Source of the DNA: Pratylenchus scribneri
Taxonomy: Eukaryota; Nematoda; Chromadorea; Rhabditida; Pratylenchidae
NCBI GenBank assembly: GCA_030063045.1
Contig: JAQSEB010000004.1
Coordinates: forward strand, 2,914,001 to 2,978,000
DNA length: 64,000 nt
Direction of reading: 5' to 3'
Shown: positions 47,602-61,700 of the stretch, piece after piece
How positions within the stretch are numbered: position 1 is the first letter of the stretch
Layout of the letters: each line of letters begins with the position of its first letter
The notes under the pieces: generated by a model
Databases searched by the model: none
What the model was told of the DNA's origin: nothing
The model's input: the letters and a program-made list of their open reading frames with translations, nothing else
Position numbers and translations under genes: made by a program

Positions 47602-50600
47602 ATGCATTGTGGGCCTGATGAGCCAACTTTGTTCGATTTCAGCGACAATGCCACTCGCCAATTCATTCATTCCCTTGTGCTCTTCCAAAAGTGAGTTCAA
47701 ATCATGTAGGTCCATATAAAATGCTTCTCATATTAATCAGCAAAATATACAACAAAAAAGGGACAATTTTTGGACCAGCCAATTTTTTGCCATCCATAAC
47801 TTATCAAAGACTGAACCAATATCAATAATTTTAGTATGAGCAGATTTTTGGCTATCAAATAGTTATTAATAAGTTTATTTAATTGATTCAGAATTAGTGG
47901 AGTTAAAATGATAAAAGACGGAATGGGAATTGGAGCAGTCCTGAGCCAATCGAAATTGATTATAACTCATCAAAGAATGAATAAATTTGAATGATTTTGG
48001 TACCAAATTAAAGAGCAGACTTTTACTATGAAATAATATTTGATTTTATTTAAATTGATTCAGAATTGATAGAATTATGACCAAAAACTCTTTAATGGCA
48101 TTTTTGTTGGATTAGCCAAATTTTCATTTGGTTTTTTGTGCAAAATTCCTTTAATTCTGAACCAATTTAAATAAAATTAATATCATTTGATAGCCAAAAG
48201 TCTACTCTTTAATTTGATACCAAAATTATCAAAATTGATTAGATCCTTATGAGTTATTATAAACGGCGACAAGTTGGCACATATCCAAAATTGGATTAAT
48301 AAAAAAATTCAGTGCTAGAATCTTCAAGTCCTTTGGATTATATTAGTTAATTTTAGTATCCAAAAAAAGTCATTTTAATTGCCAGAGGAGTTGAAGGGGT
48401 GTCAAAGAAAGAACAATGAAAAATGTTGGAATTCTTGCTGTGATTTATTTTCTACATTTTACCATCAAATTTACAACAATTAATAGAACAAAAAAGAAAG
48501 AAAACCCGCTGACTAAATTTGTTCTCTTTTTGGCCTTAAATTACTGCTACTTTTTCTATAATTATTGCGGGAATTTACGCAAAATTTTTTTAATGATTAT
48601 TACTCCAATATAAAATTGTTGTAAAATTAGGTGGCCCCCGAAAGGGCAAAAATGTAGAGAAGACAAAGAAAAAGGTGTCATTTGTTCGGAACCCATCCCT
48701 TCCCATTATTCAATTGTTCAGCCGAAGCAAAGGGGGCACACGTGATGGCCAAAAATGAAATAGAGGAAGGGGGCAATGAATTCGAAAAGGGAAGTGAAAA
48801 ATTAATCAAAAAAAAAGTCATAAAAAAACCAAATGTCGACATTTCCGGTTGAATTTCATTTTACATACCGAAGGAAAAGGGCAAAAATTAAAAGTGGAAA
48901 ATTCCCTTGGGGAAGAAATGTGAGGTGTGGAAAATGTTGAAAAAAATCGGAGATCCAACGTAAAGAACAAAGGAAAATGTATGTGGAAAATTAATGGCAA
49001 TTTTGAGGAATAAATATGCAAATTAATCAGTAAATGGCCAACTAACATTAATAAGAGAATTTATTAGTGAAATTTCGAGGAAAATCAGGCAAAATACCAT
49101 TTGGAAATCCATCAATTTATCATAAAATTACTGATTATTTTGTAGAGCCTATGCACCAATCCATGGCCGAATTTGTGTTTGCCTTTGCCTGTTCGGCGTG
49201 CTCACCAATCTCATCCATTGTGTTGTGCTCACGAGGCCACAAATGAGGCAATCGGCGGTGAACGCCATCATGGTGGGGGTTTGGGCGGCATTTTAATCAT
49301 TTATGGAAGGAAATATTATAAATTAACCACACATTTTCGTATCAAAAATCACCATTTTTAAGGCCATATATATTTGCCATAAGAAAGTTATAGGGTTTAG
49401 GTCTAGACCAACAAATAGATAGGACAAAGTTTAAAGAGTAAGTAATTCTGACCAGCGACCACCTTGAATAGTCTCAAAAAATTCTTGTGGCCGGCCACCT
49501 TTCATGGTGTCAAAATTTATATTTATTTTTATGGGTATTTTTGGAAGGAAAAGAGAAATTACACTACACGAAAAAAAGAAATGTGATGGAAAGAAATGAA
49601 CATTTCATTGAAAAAATCCAATCCAAAATTAGGCATATTGGGAAGCCAAAATGTTGTTTTTTTTTTGGATCCTCAGAATTTAATTAATTCAATACTTATT
49701 CAACAATTGCAGACAGCCGTGGCCCTCTGCGATTTGGGCACAATGGGCTCATATTTGGTGTACATTTGGCATTTTGTGCTCGGCGATCACTCTTGGTCTG
49801 TTTCAGACACCCACCAATAAAATGCACTTTGAAAATGATGTCAATTAAATTGGAGTCTACTTTCTTAAATTCTCATTGGCAATATCCACCCTCAATTAAT
49901 TAGTTCCACTTCAACAAAAAAACTTAATTTCCTTTTCATTTTTTATTTTCATCGAATTTTTGAAACATTCAAATTCAACCCTAAAGGGAATTGATGAAGA
50001 TTTTACGTAAATTCCGTGCTGGCCCAACGCCATTTTTTGGATCGCCTTCAATAAAATGGAGTGGGCGGCGAGGTTAAAATGAAATGAAGTTAAAAAGAAG
50101 AAGGAAACGATTTTGAAGCCGTCAAATCCCTCGGGGAACATCATTCTTCTTCCTCTGAAATGTCCTTTGATACTTTGGAAGTGGGGAGACGGAAAAATAA
50201 AATGGATTGGATTCTGAAGGCACATGGAATGGACCTCAAATTTCAGGATTAAAGGGCAAAATTTTGGCGGGGACCAATTCGACAGGGGGAAAAAATTATT
50301 GAGTAAATATGGATAAAATTTTATACAAAAGTTGCACTCGATTCTGTTTAAATTGACCAAAAAATTAGTGGAAAACATTTTCATTTGTAGTGAATGGCCA
50401 TATCTCAGCATGTAGGCATCCTAGAGCAATAATTTACGGCTAAATAGGTTCGGCATGTTCGATTTAGTTAGGAAAATGTTAATTTTGGCTAAATTTGATT
50501 CGTTGCAAAAATGTTTAAACCGGTTTAAAAATAAAAGGTCAATTGATCTTAACATTGGTTTAAACCATTTAAATCGATTTGAAATTGGAATTTTATAAAC

Positions 50601-53600
50601 AAAATCGACTCAAGGAATCAAAATGAGTCATAAAAATGTTTAAACCGGTTTAAAAACCAAAAGGTCAATTGGCCATAACTTTGGTTTAAACTGATTAAAT
50701 TGGTTTGAAATTAAAATTTTTATAAATAAAACCGACCCTAAGGAATCGATTTTGGGCCATAGATGGCTTTATGATAATCAAAAGATACCAAAAAAAAAGA
50801 ATTGGCCAAAAAAATCAAAATTGGCTGTAACATATAAAAATTCATTTTCTTTGAATTCATTTAAAATTTTTTCATAATTTTAATTGACTTAAAAGCATCA
50901 ATTTTTTCAGCGCAAATGCCCAAACCCGTTTGTGGATGTTCTTCTTATTATTGCACATTTTCCTTTCAATTCTGCTTCACACGGCCACCCTATGGCTTGC
51001 CGTCCTTATGGCATTTTTGCGGCGAATGACATTGCACAAAAACACGCTGTACAGGTACAAAAAAAGGCCCATTTTCCCCTAATTTATTATTGAATTAATG
51101 AAATGGGAATTTGCCGATTTTTGCACTTAAATTTTCGGCATTGGCCAATGAACTATTGGATTATTGGGAACATTTTTAACAACAAAATTGCCACTTTTTT
51201 TTTTATTATAATTTATCAAAATTTCCAATCAAATCCACAAATTTTTTCCTTGATCAACTCATTCCAATTAAGGCTAAGGACTTTCGGATATCGATTGATC
51301 AAATTGAAATTAGCCAAAAATAGTTATAGTCAATAAACCACAACTGCGAACTGCCCAATTTTGGCTTATTATTTCGCATTTTTTGGTACATAACTTTAGA
51401 AATTTCCAATCAAAATCCATTAATTTTTCTCGAATCAATTCCTCCTAATCCAGGGCTATAAAATGGTAACAAATTTGCTAGACTTAAAGCCAATATCAGT
51501 TCAAAAATTGATGATTTGATTACTCAAATTTCAATCCATAAATCCCATCCTTTCTCCATATATATATATTGGTTTTGAGAGGGATGCACTTAAACAAAAA
51601 GAAGGTTTAAAATCAAAAATTCGATTAATTCGGCCATATGGCCAAACTAATCAGAAAACCTAAAATTCCTTTGCTTCATTCAACCCAAATTTACAGCAAT
51701 TGGCAACGAGTGCCATTGGCCCGGCGCGCATCCCTCGGCGTTGTGTTCGCCGTCTTTCTCCTCTGCATTCCGTCGTTGGCCGTCCATCAAGTCATTGAAT
51801 ATCCCCACCATCGATGGCAGCCATCCCCGCTTTGTTCGGCCGAAAAATTTGCGGCCACGCCCAACTATTCCGAACCACTTTTCACCGTCGTGATTCGGCC
51901 TTCCGCATTGGCCAATGGATGCTGGCTTTTCAAGGGGAATCTTTGGTTGACGGGCATTTGCTTTAAAGTGAGTTTGAGGGAAAATGGGCACGGAAATGGT
52001 CTCCAAAATTTGATTATACGAGGTCCAAAATTCTTTATTCTTTGGGCTAGAGAGAAATCTCTAAGCAATTAAATTACCAAAAATTTGCCAAAAAGACCTT
52101 ATTTTCAATATAATTTGGCCCTTACAAAAAACAATGGGACTTAAAACTAGATTTATAGGATTATGTTAAGATCAAAGCTTAATTCTCGAGGTATACTAAT
52201 CCCAAAGAAGCCTGATTTTATAAGACCTCAAATATAGATTAATCGTTTGATACAAAAAGTTTTCAATAAATTCACTGTCATTTTTTTCTTTCATTTAATA
52301 CAATACACCTCCAATGGTAAATCATGTCAGTCTACATTCACAAAAGAAATAATTGAATAGTTTTCGGAAAAGAATTAAGTTTAAACGGCTCCAATTTGGG
52401 TTCTTCGATTTAATCTGTGAGTGTTTGGAACTAATCAGTATCGAGTGGACAATTTTACCAATTCTCCCGGTTAATTTATATGACAATTTGGGGGGGGGGG
52501 GGGGGGGGATTGTTACAAATGCTAATCTTGAACATCGCTCTGAATCTGAAGCCCTCATTCCTCAAAAAAATGTTCAAAAAAAAATTATATGGAAATTTCC
52601 GTTCCTTTTCAGGTCATTCCCTGTCTTCTACTCCTTGTTCTAAGTGCCAGTTTGCTGCAAAAACTGCGACGTGCCGAACGAAAACGATGCATGCTGTTGC
52701 TTAGCCAAATTGGCAATGGCACACAAAATGAACGGGCCCCGTCCGCGGATGTGACCCAGCAAATGCAGAATGGCCCAGCTGGCTTGAAAAAGTAGCTACA
52801 AAAAATTGGGGGCAAATAAAATTATAGAATTTTAGACTTTTTTATTCGATTTTTGGGCATTTTTAATTCCACGGGAGGCTATCGCCGTTTAAAATAACTC
52901 ATCAAGGACTAAACCAATCTTACTGATTTTGGTATCAAATTAAAGAGCAGACTTTTGGCAATCAATTGATATTAATTTTATTCAAATTGGTACAGAATTG
53001 ATGGAATTATGACCAAAAAACCAATGGAATTGGTCTTTATTATGGACCAGCTAATTATTCAGTGGTTTTTTTAGTCATAACTCTATCAAATCTGAACCAA
53101 ATTAAATAAAATTTTTATCTTTTGATAGCCAAAAGACTGCTCTTTAATTTGATATTAAAAACAGCAAATTTAGTCCAGTCCTTTATGAGTTATTGCAAAT
53201 GGCGACAAATGGGCTGTTCCAATTCCCATTAAAAATATCTGTGGTATAATTTAATCAATTTTGAAAAAATTAAAATTAAAATTGATATCTATTGATAGCC
53301 AAAAGTCTGCTTTTTAATTTGATACAAAAATAGCAAATTTGGTTCAATCTTTGATGAGTTATAATAAATGGCGACACATTGGGGCAATCCTTAATTCTAT
53401 CAATCCAAATTACCAATAGAGATGTATAATTGAAAATGGAATTTAATGTTTTAAGCAAATTTTATTCCTTCCGCTGGGGTCCGAATTAAATAATTTTTCA
53501 CCATTAAAAATGTTCAAAAATTTTCAATAATTCATCCAAAAAAACTATTAAAAATGCCCTTTATATTAGCCAACCCGCAGTTTTTTGGGCAAAAATTAAT

Positions 53601-55050
53601 CATTTATGAACCAATTTTTTATAAAATTAAATTTCATTTGATAGCTAAGAGTCTTCTCTTTAATTTTACTTCAAATTCATAAAAATTATTCAAGCTTAAT
53701 GAATTTTATTATTATTAAAGGCGACCATAAATGGGGCGATCCAAATTCCCATTGAAAACGGAATTTAATTCCAACTTATTTTATGTAAATTTTTAATCCT
53801 TTTGGGCCCTAAAGAAATACTTTTTCACTGTCAAAAATTTTCAGAAAATTTTCAATAATCCAATTCAAATCCAAAAAACACAGAATCAACTCGGATCGGA
53901 CCACCGCCCTTTTGCTGGCCATTCTCTGCGTTTTTCTGCTCACCGAAATGCCACAAGGCCTAATTGCCATTCTGAACGCTGTGTACACCGCCGATGTGCA
54001 CCGGTTCATCTATTTGACGCTGGGCGATGTGCTGGATTTACTTTCGCTGCTGAATTCCTCCGTCAATTTTGTGCTCTATTGTTTGATGTCATCCCGATAT
54101 CGACAAACATTTTGCTCACTGTTTTTGCCAATTCAAGCGTGCAAACGGTGAGTACTTGGTTTGAGTGCCAAAATTGGAAATTAGAGAAAAATTCTCGAAT
54201 TAATGTTCCTAATTGGTGAAATAGGTTCAGCTTCAAGTTTAACTGTCGAAAAAACACTGAAAAGTTTGTAACGGTTCAAATTTCAGAATCCTAAACCCAT
54301 AAATCTTAATCCCCAATCGATAAATCTCGACGAGATGCATAATTTGATTATCTTTTGGGCTTGGTTTTAATCAATTCTAACTTAATTTTAAACCATTAAA
54401 CCAAAATTGGTTTAAATCATTGTTTTGAACCATTAAACCAAAATGGGTTTAAACCGTTTAATACCCTTTAATTTTGGTCAAACCATGACAAAATTATATA
54501 CCATTCAATGCGTTTTGACCAGCTCTATCCAATTAGATATATATATGGTTAAGGTTTGTGAATGTATAAACTCTTAAACCATCCATATTAATGGAGTTGA
54601 TCCTGGAATATGGCATATATCTCCCAAAAATAAACCTAATAAGCCAAATTTTTCCCTATTATTTTCAGCTGCGTTGCCCAAGCCCAATCCATTCCATTGC
54701 CACCCAGTCTGCAATCACAACAACCTCCACCATCACCAAATCCCCAAGAAAATGGCCAACAAGAACATGAAATGGCACAATCCACCGATGAACGGGGAAA
54801 TCACGGATTTCTGGCTATTGGTCACCGGCAGAGGCGAAGGCGATCAACGCCCGCATATCGATGGTTGCGCGCCGGCAGTCAACAAAGTGCACTGAGTGCC
54901 CGGGACATGGAGGAATTAAGTCAAAGATTGGGCCGAGAAAGGAGTCCGGCATTGCAGCAAAGGCTTCAACAATTAAAGGAAGAAAATCAGCAACAACACC
55001 ATCACATGTCCTCAATGCAACATTTGCTCAAGCCAAATGCCGGATTTTAA
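47602..55050 (+). CDS. DMSR-like (myosuppressin/FMRFamide-type) peptide GPCR, complete
   Basis: Eight exons (47602-47690, 49146-49272, 49713-49795, 50911-51054, 51697-51967, 52613-52791, 53884-54147, 54669-55050) total 1539 nt, giving 512 aa. The short N-terminus has one N-glycosylation site (NAT). TM1 is APIHGRICVCLCLFGVLTNL, TM1-2 loop VVLTRPQMRQSAVN, TM2 AVALCDLGTMGSYLVYIWHF, TM3 RLWMFFLLLHIFLSILLH. The segment after TM3 is LMAFLRRMTLHKN, in place of a DRY box. TM6 is DRTTALLLAILCVFLLTEMPQG and TM7 has NSSVNFVLYCLMSSRYRQTF. IHG before TM1, TEMPQG and NSSVNFVLYC point to the nematode DMSR group, receptors for FMRFamide-like peptides at the neuronal plasma membrane. The C-tail is Gln/Pro-rich. 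All introns are GT-AG. Introns carry F1, F3 and F4 repeats. Confidence 0.88.
47800..48275. mobile_element. MITE-like element (family F1) in GPCR intron 1
   Basis: Inverted modules with AACTCATCAAAGA and AAAGAGCAGACTTTT in one direction, and TGATAGCCAAAAGTCTACTCTTTAATTTGAT then CTTATGAGTTATTATAAACGGCGACAAGTTGG in the other. Same family as 15725-16790. Confidence 0.7.
50330..50800. repeat. Interspersed repeat family F4, copy 2
   Basis: In GPCR intron 3. It carries TGGCCATATCTCAGCATGTA, AATTTACGGCTAAAT and two tandem copies of AAAATGTTTAAACCGGTTTA. Confidence 0.65.
52875..53390. mobile_element. MITE-like element (family F1) in GPCR intron 6
   Basis: Begins GCCGTTTAAAATAACTCATC and ends in inverted ATGAGTTATTGCAAATGGCG (53190) and ATGAGTTATAATAAATGGCG (53355). 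The doubled right end suggests a nested or duplicated copy. A weaker copy lies at 53590-53745. Confidence 0.7.
54290..54600. repeat. Interspersed repeat family F3, GPCR intron 7 copy
   Basis: Carries GGTTTAAACCGTTTAATACCC and TGCGTTTTGACCAGCTCTATCC, as at 25780-26080. Confidence 0.7.
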
Positions 55051-55771
55051 CATTTTAATCCCTCAAATCACCATTATACTTTTATTGATCTCACCAAATT
55101 CATCACATAATTTGTAGTTCAAAAAATGATTTAACTTGCCAAAAAAAACACAATGAATTTGCCAGAAACTTTTTGTTTCAAAAAATACCGTAAATTCTCC
55201 ATAGAAGCCTCGAAGCTTATAAATTTCAAATATTCTCCATATGAGACAAAAATTCACATGTTCAACTTTTTTCTCCTTAAAAATCCTCAAAAATGGGATT
55301 GTATTAGAGAGAGGAGGCTTTCTATTACAGAGGGGACTTATCTTACAATAGAGAATTTACGGTAATCTAATTTTTGAGGCCATATAATTTGGCCAAAACA
55401 AGCTTCTCTGAGATTCATATACTCCGAGAACTTATAAGCAATAATCTTAACCTAACACCTAAAATTAATATCCGCGAAAGCCAATGGCTATAAAATAGAT
55501 TATTAATTATTACACTAAAAGTTTTTGGTAAATTCAATGTTTTTGTTGGTAAATTAAATATTCCCATTCTCCCCTTTATATATCCATATGAAATTCATCA
55601 ATCACCACAAAATATTATTTTATTTATTTTACGCGTAAAAATAAAAATTACAATAATAAATAATTTAAATTAAAATAAAATGAAATTTTCAAAATGAAAT
55701 GAGTAATTTTGTGAATTTTTTGGGGACAATTTTTAATCACATTTTCTCCATTTTGCCATTTATCCATTCAT
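55051..55771. other. Convergent 3' region of GPCR and Kunitz genes
   Basis: AT-rich sequence between two convergent stop codons. Both polyadenylation regions must lie here. No gene is seen. Confidence 0.4.
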
Positions 55772-58700
55772 TTAACTTCTCCTCAACAATCGCCGTCGTC
55801 GTGCCCGTAATCCGGCCAATCCTCGAACACTGTCCCTTTTCTGAACACACAGGGCCAAACATTCTCGTTCCGTTTTGATTGGCTCTTCGGCATAGACTGA
55901 TTCACCCTGAAGAAAAATTCAATTTTATTTAGAGTCAAATGGCATTTTTAAAATTCACTTTTATTAATAATTTAAAAGTAATTAGCCTTTTATATTAATT
56001 CCCAACCCTCGACTTTGAGGAACCGCAACTCTTATTAGGGCCTAGGGTGAAATTTAAAAAATTTTATTCCACTTTTTTTCCCTTAAGATCTAAAAATATT
56101 GGCTTAAAAAATGCCCAAAAATTAAGGAATCATACCCCAAATTTTCCCAATTTTTGAGAGGTTGAAAAATAATTCCCCATTAGGTTTTAAAAGATATTCG
56201 GTAATTTAATTATAAATCAAATTTGTAATTATTAATTAATTTAAATTAATTTAACCCACATGATAATAGCCGTAGGGGTAAGCAAAGCATGCTTGCCCTC
56301 GTTGATACCAACGCAGCGTGAATTGGCTGGGCATCCCGTCTTGGGCGCACATTGCCCGATAGGGGCTCACTTTTTCGCATCGTTTTCGTTTTGGCACTGG
56401 CCGTTGATCGGCCAACAGGAATTCGGCCAATTCAGCGGAGGAGGAGGATGGAGGGGAGGCAGCGGATGATTGTTGTTGGCCATTTCGATGGGAAAGGGGA
56501 GGAGATGATTGTGAGGAGGGCGAATCATCGACTGAAAAATATGGATATATGATGAATGGTGATTAGGAAAATGGATTTTTGGAAATTTATTTATGGAATA
56601 TTAAATATTTTCTTTCGACTTATTATTAAATATTTGGTCACAATCACAATAATTTATTTATCAATTTTGCATTTTGTATAGTGGAAAAAATACTGTACTA
56701 AAAATGAATAATGTGCCAAAAAAGAGAATAATGGATATGCCGAAAGTCAAAAAGATTGTAAAGATTTAGTGTTTTATCATAGAACCATTAAGGTAAATCC
56801 AATCGATAGATCTCCCCAAGACACATATTAGTATATTTTGGCTTTGGTTTAAAACCAATTGTAACTTATGGTTTTGAACCATTAAACCAAAAATCGGTTC
56901 AAACCGTTTAATACCCTACCCATTTAATTTTGACTAAACCATTAAAATTATATACCATTTAATGCATCTTGACCAGCTCTATACAAATAGGTATATAAGG
57001 CTTGAGGGTATAGGATAAACCCTCTTTAATATAAAAATATCCCACCCGGCAAAGCGGACAAATCAACGGGTTCAGGTGCTCCAGAGTCCACTCCAACATT
57101 AGCAGCCACAGGACTGTTGCCAAATTCCGTCGCTTGTTGTTCGGTGGGCACGATGACTTCTTGATTTGGGGCTGCGGCAGCGGCCAACTCTTCCCTTTCA
57201 CCGCCTCCCTCTTTTCCCCCTTCGAATTGATGCTTTTTGCTGAATAATTCTAATTTTTGTTGCTTTTCTTGTTGGCCAATTTGTGTTGATTCTCCTCCAT
57301 CTCCGCCAAATCCAAAGCGAACAACATTCACAACGGGTGAATCCTGGCCAGCATCCAATGGATCGGTGCAAAGTAGTTCACATTCTTCCCTGGTTCTCAA
57401 AGTCCGGTCCGAGGCAACAGGCTCACCTTTGAGATAATAAATTTAAGATAACTAAAAAATTGGATTAGACTAGCACTTTTATTGCAATGTTTGTTTTATT
57501 TGCTCAAATCTAATAGAATATGGTACCATTCAAAAGAGCTCGAATGAAAATCAGAATTAAAACTTTCCGGAACAACCGGAAAACAAAATCAGAATTAAAA
57601 CTTTCCGGAACAACCGGAAGACAAAATCAGAATTAAAACTTTCCGGAACAACCGGAAGACAAAATCAGAATTAAAACTTTCCGGAACAACCGGAAGACAA
57701 AATCAGAATTAAAACTTTCCGGAACAACCGGAAGACAAAATCAGAATTAAAACTTTCCGGAACAACCGGAAGACAAAATCAGAATTAAAACTTTCCGGAA
57801 CAACCGGAAGACAAAATCAGAATTAAAACTTTCCGGAACAACCGGAAAACAAAATCAGAATTAAAACTTTCCGGAACAACCGGAAGACAAAATCAGAATT
57901 AAAACTTTCCGGAACAACCGGAAGACAAAATCAGAATTAAAACTTTCCGGAACAACCGGAAGACAAAATCAGAATTAAAACTTTCCGGAACAACCGGAAG
58001 ACAAAATCAGAATTAAAACTTTCCGGAACAACCGGAAGACAAAATCAGAATTAAAACTTTCCGGAACAACCGGAAGACAAAATCAGAATTAAAACTTTCC
58101 GGAACAACCGGAAAACAAAATCAGAATTAAAACTTTCCGGAACAACCGGAAGGCAAAATCAGAATTAAAACTTTCCGGAACAACCGGAAAACAAAATCAG
58201 AATTAAAACTTTCCGGAACAACCGTAAGACAAAATCAGAATTAAAACTTTCCGGAACAACCGGAAGGCAAAATCAGAATTAAAACTTTCCGGAAAAATCA
58301 GAACAATTCTTTCCGGAATGAAATTCAGAAAAATTCTTTCCGGAATGAAAATCAGAAAAATTCTTTCCGGAATGAAAATCAGAAAAATTCTTTCCGGAAT
58401 GAAAATCAGAAATAACCAGCCGTTAATTGGCTTGTCGCCAAATGGGATGTACTGTACCAGAAATAAATGGAAAAAAAAAAGATGAACTGACCAGGACAAT
58501 AGCCCCATGGGTATGTGTAGCATCGGCCCTCCTTTGCATACCATCGCATCACAAATTGTGTTCGCCGCCGGCCATCCTCACAAAACAATTCCAGCCGTTG
58601 TCGTCGACAGCTGAATTCCTCCCCGCTTGCATCCACATTCCCACCAGGGGTGTTGCTCGTCTTGAAAAACACGAGACGAGAATTTTGGACGATACGAAAT

Positions 58701-61700
58701 TTTCAAAAATCGCGAGACGAGAATTTTGGCGAGACGAAATTGCCTAAAAAACACGAGAATTACGAGGCCGAGACGAAACGAGACGAGAATTTTAAAAAAA
58801 ATTTAATTTTTAGTAAAAAATTTTTATTAAGAAATAAATTAAAATGGTAAATTTTTGTGCAAAATAATAAGTGAATAATCAAAATAGCAAATGTCCAAAT
58901 TGTTTTTGCAAAAATAGAATTAATAATCATCGCCTAATTCATAATCTTCCATTGCTGTTTTAATAATATGTTTGAATGTTTCTGCATTATGTCGTCCTAG
59001 TTAATTTATTTATTATTTATTCATAAATTTATAAAAACCTTTTATTGGTAATGCTCCCAATAAAACAAATTTTGGCTTTTCTTTTTCCAAGAAATGGGCA
59101 GTCACACTTAAAAGTGAGTGGCTTCCATCTCTTGAGGACCAAGCATCCGTCGTAATGCTCACAAATTCGGTTTTTTGTAAATCTGTTTTTATCCTATCCT
59201 AAAAGTTTTCCTTTGAATTTCAATTTAAAATTAGCAACAAACCTTTATTTTCCCATATATTTTTGGTAACATTTTTTGGGTAAAATAAAAACGGCTAGGA
59301 ATTTTGTATTTTGGTTGAAGATTATGAATAAGCCTTTGAAAACCGACATTTTCGACCACGGAGAAAGGCTCTAGATCTAGATCAACAGCAATAAATTCCA
59401 TAATATTTTTGTTTATCACCATCGTTTTTTCGCCATTTGTTCCCATGGGCCTTATATTTTAAAAATTAATTGTATAAAAACCAAATTGAAAATACTCTTC
59501 GCTCCCAACAATTGCGCAAAATCCCACGTTTGGTTTTCTTTTGCCTTCTTCGTTAATATTTCCTCGACTCCTTCATCTGCTCTTTCCGTTCTTTCTATTT
59601 CATTATTATTGGATGTGCCTTGAACCGATTGGGAAAATAGTCTTTTTAAAGTTCCAGTTTGTGGTTTCTCATTCTTCGCTTTTTCTGCTGCTTCCACTTT
59701 GGTCAAATATTCTTTGTATTCATTTGCATGTTTTTTTAGATGTTTAATAAGTGTTGTTGTTGGAGCAGATGGACGATGGTCGATTTTATATTCACAATTT
59801 TTGCAGTAAGCAATACCAGCTTCCTTGTTCCTTCTTAAAATAATCTCAAACTTTTGACATTTTAATTGCTCTAAAAAAGATTTAATTTTAATTAAAAATA
59901 GATCAAATAAAAATTAAAAGATATAAAAATAAAATAAAAAGATATTTTGCTTTTATTTGCACTGGAAAATCAATATTTTTATAAAAAATGGGATAGAGAA
60001 GGGTCCCCCCTTCACTTTTCATGTCTCGCCAAAATTCTCGTTTCGAGGGTCAAAAAACGAGAACGAGACCACGAGACGAAATGACCCCAAAAACACGAGA
60101 ATTCCGAGGCCGAGACGAGACGAAACGAGACGAATCAACACCCCTGATTCCCACCCAACTTTTTGTGTGGACCGACGAGAGAGGGCCGTATGGCTTGAGC
60201 CCGAGGGCGCCAAATATTCGCTGAAATTTTTAATTAAATTCATTTTTAAAAAAATACGGACCTTCGCTTAGGCCATCCCATCGTTGTTGGGTTCGTCGAA
60301 TTTCGATGGGATTGGAGCGGACCAAAGCGATTGGGGATTGTTCGTCCGGCCGCGGATTGGAGAGAGGAGAAACAGATCTAGGCTTCTTCAGAAAAAATTA
60401 TTTGTTGAATAAAAATTTATCTATTTATAAATCCATGGGCTTATTTTAAGTTTATAGCTTTATAGCCTTTTGTAAATGCCAACAATGCCTAATGGCCTTT
60501 CCTATTTTTCCTACTCTACCCCCTTTTTTGCCTAATCGCCTTGTCATTGTCATTTGTCAATTGTCATGCTATCAATTAAATATTATCCCAATTTGCCTTT
60601 TTTAAACCCTCCTTTTTTATGGAACATTGGGGCTTAGACTTCTGCTGGTGAAGGAAAACCACTTTAGCCCTAAATTAGGACTTCTTCTATAAGATGGGCT
60701 TCTAATAAGGAAAGGGCCTAAAAATTTCAACAAGAATTAAAAAACTTCACAAGCCTACTTTTAGAGAGTAGGCCTCTATTAGAGAAAGTAATGTAATTTA
60801 ATATGTGTTCTTACGGGCCGCGGTCGGACAATCTTTTCGCCATAATGTTCCTCCAACAATGCCATCGCATTCACGCCCAATTCCTGCTGTTCATCACGGC
60901 CAACATTTACCGTAGATTTCTCCTCTCCATCCTCCTTCTCTTTTCGTTCGCCACCGACATCTCCTCCAGCATTTTCCTCGCTACTTTCCGCCGCATTGTA
61001 AAGTCTGAAAATCCAATGGATTAATAAAAGGAAAAGGATAGTTCTGTATTTTAATTGCCAAAAAAGAGTACATAATGGCCAAAATAATGGGTACTTATGT
61101 GCTTTGTATCAACTTTTTGGGTCGGTCTCCCCCCCCCCCCCCCCCTTGGGTCATCAGGAATGGTTAGGATGATTAGGGGTTACCAATTACCATGGATTAT
61201 ACTTACCCCTAAATGAATGACCCTAACCTAAATGCTGATGACCCAAAGGGAAGACTCACCTTTTCCCTTTCTCACAAAAAAGGGACACAAAAAACCTAGG
61301 TGTAAAATAATGGTTTTAAGGGTTTATTCTACATTCACAACCATATACCTCATATTTGATAGAGCTGGTCAAGACGCATTGAAGGGTATATAATTTTTAA
61401 TGGTTTGGTCAAAATTAGAGGGGTAATTAAACGGTTTAAACCTATTTTAGTTTAATGGTTCAAAACTAATTAAACTAAAGCCAAAAAACATTAGCCAAAA
61501 ACACTATAAAATGATGCATTTAGTCGAGGATCGGATCTATTGATTGGGTATACGGTTTATGGATCTAGGATTAATTTCTGAATTGTTACAATCTTTTGGG
61601 CATTTTCAATAGATACATTTTCGGTAATAAATATTTCCTCTGATTAATAAGCAACTTCCTTTACTTGTATAATTCTTCCAAATTTGGACAGCATATACCG

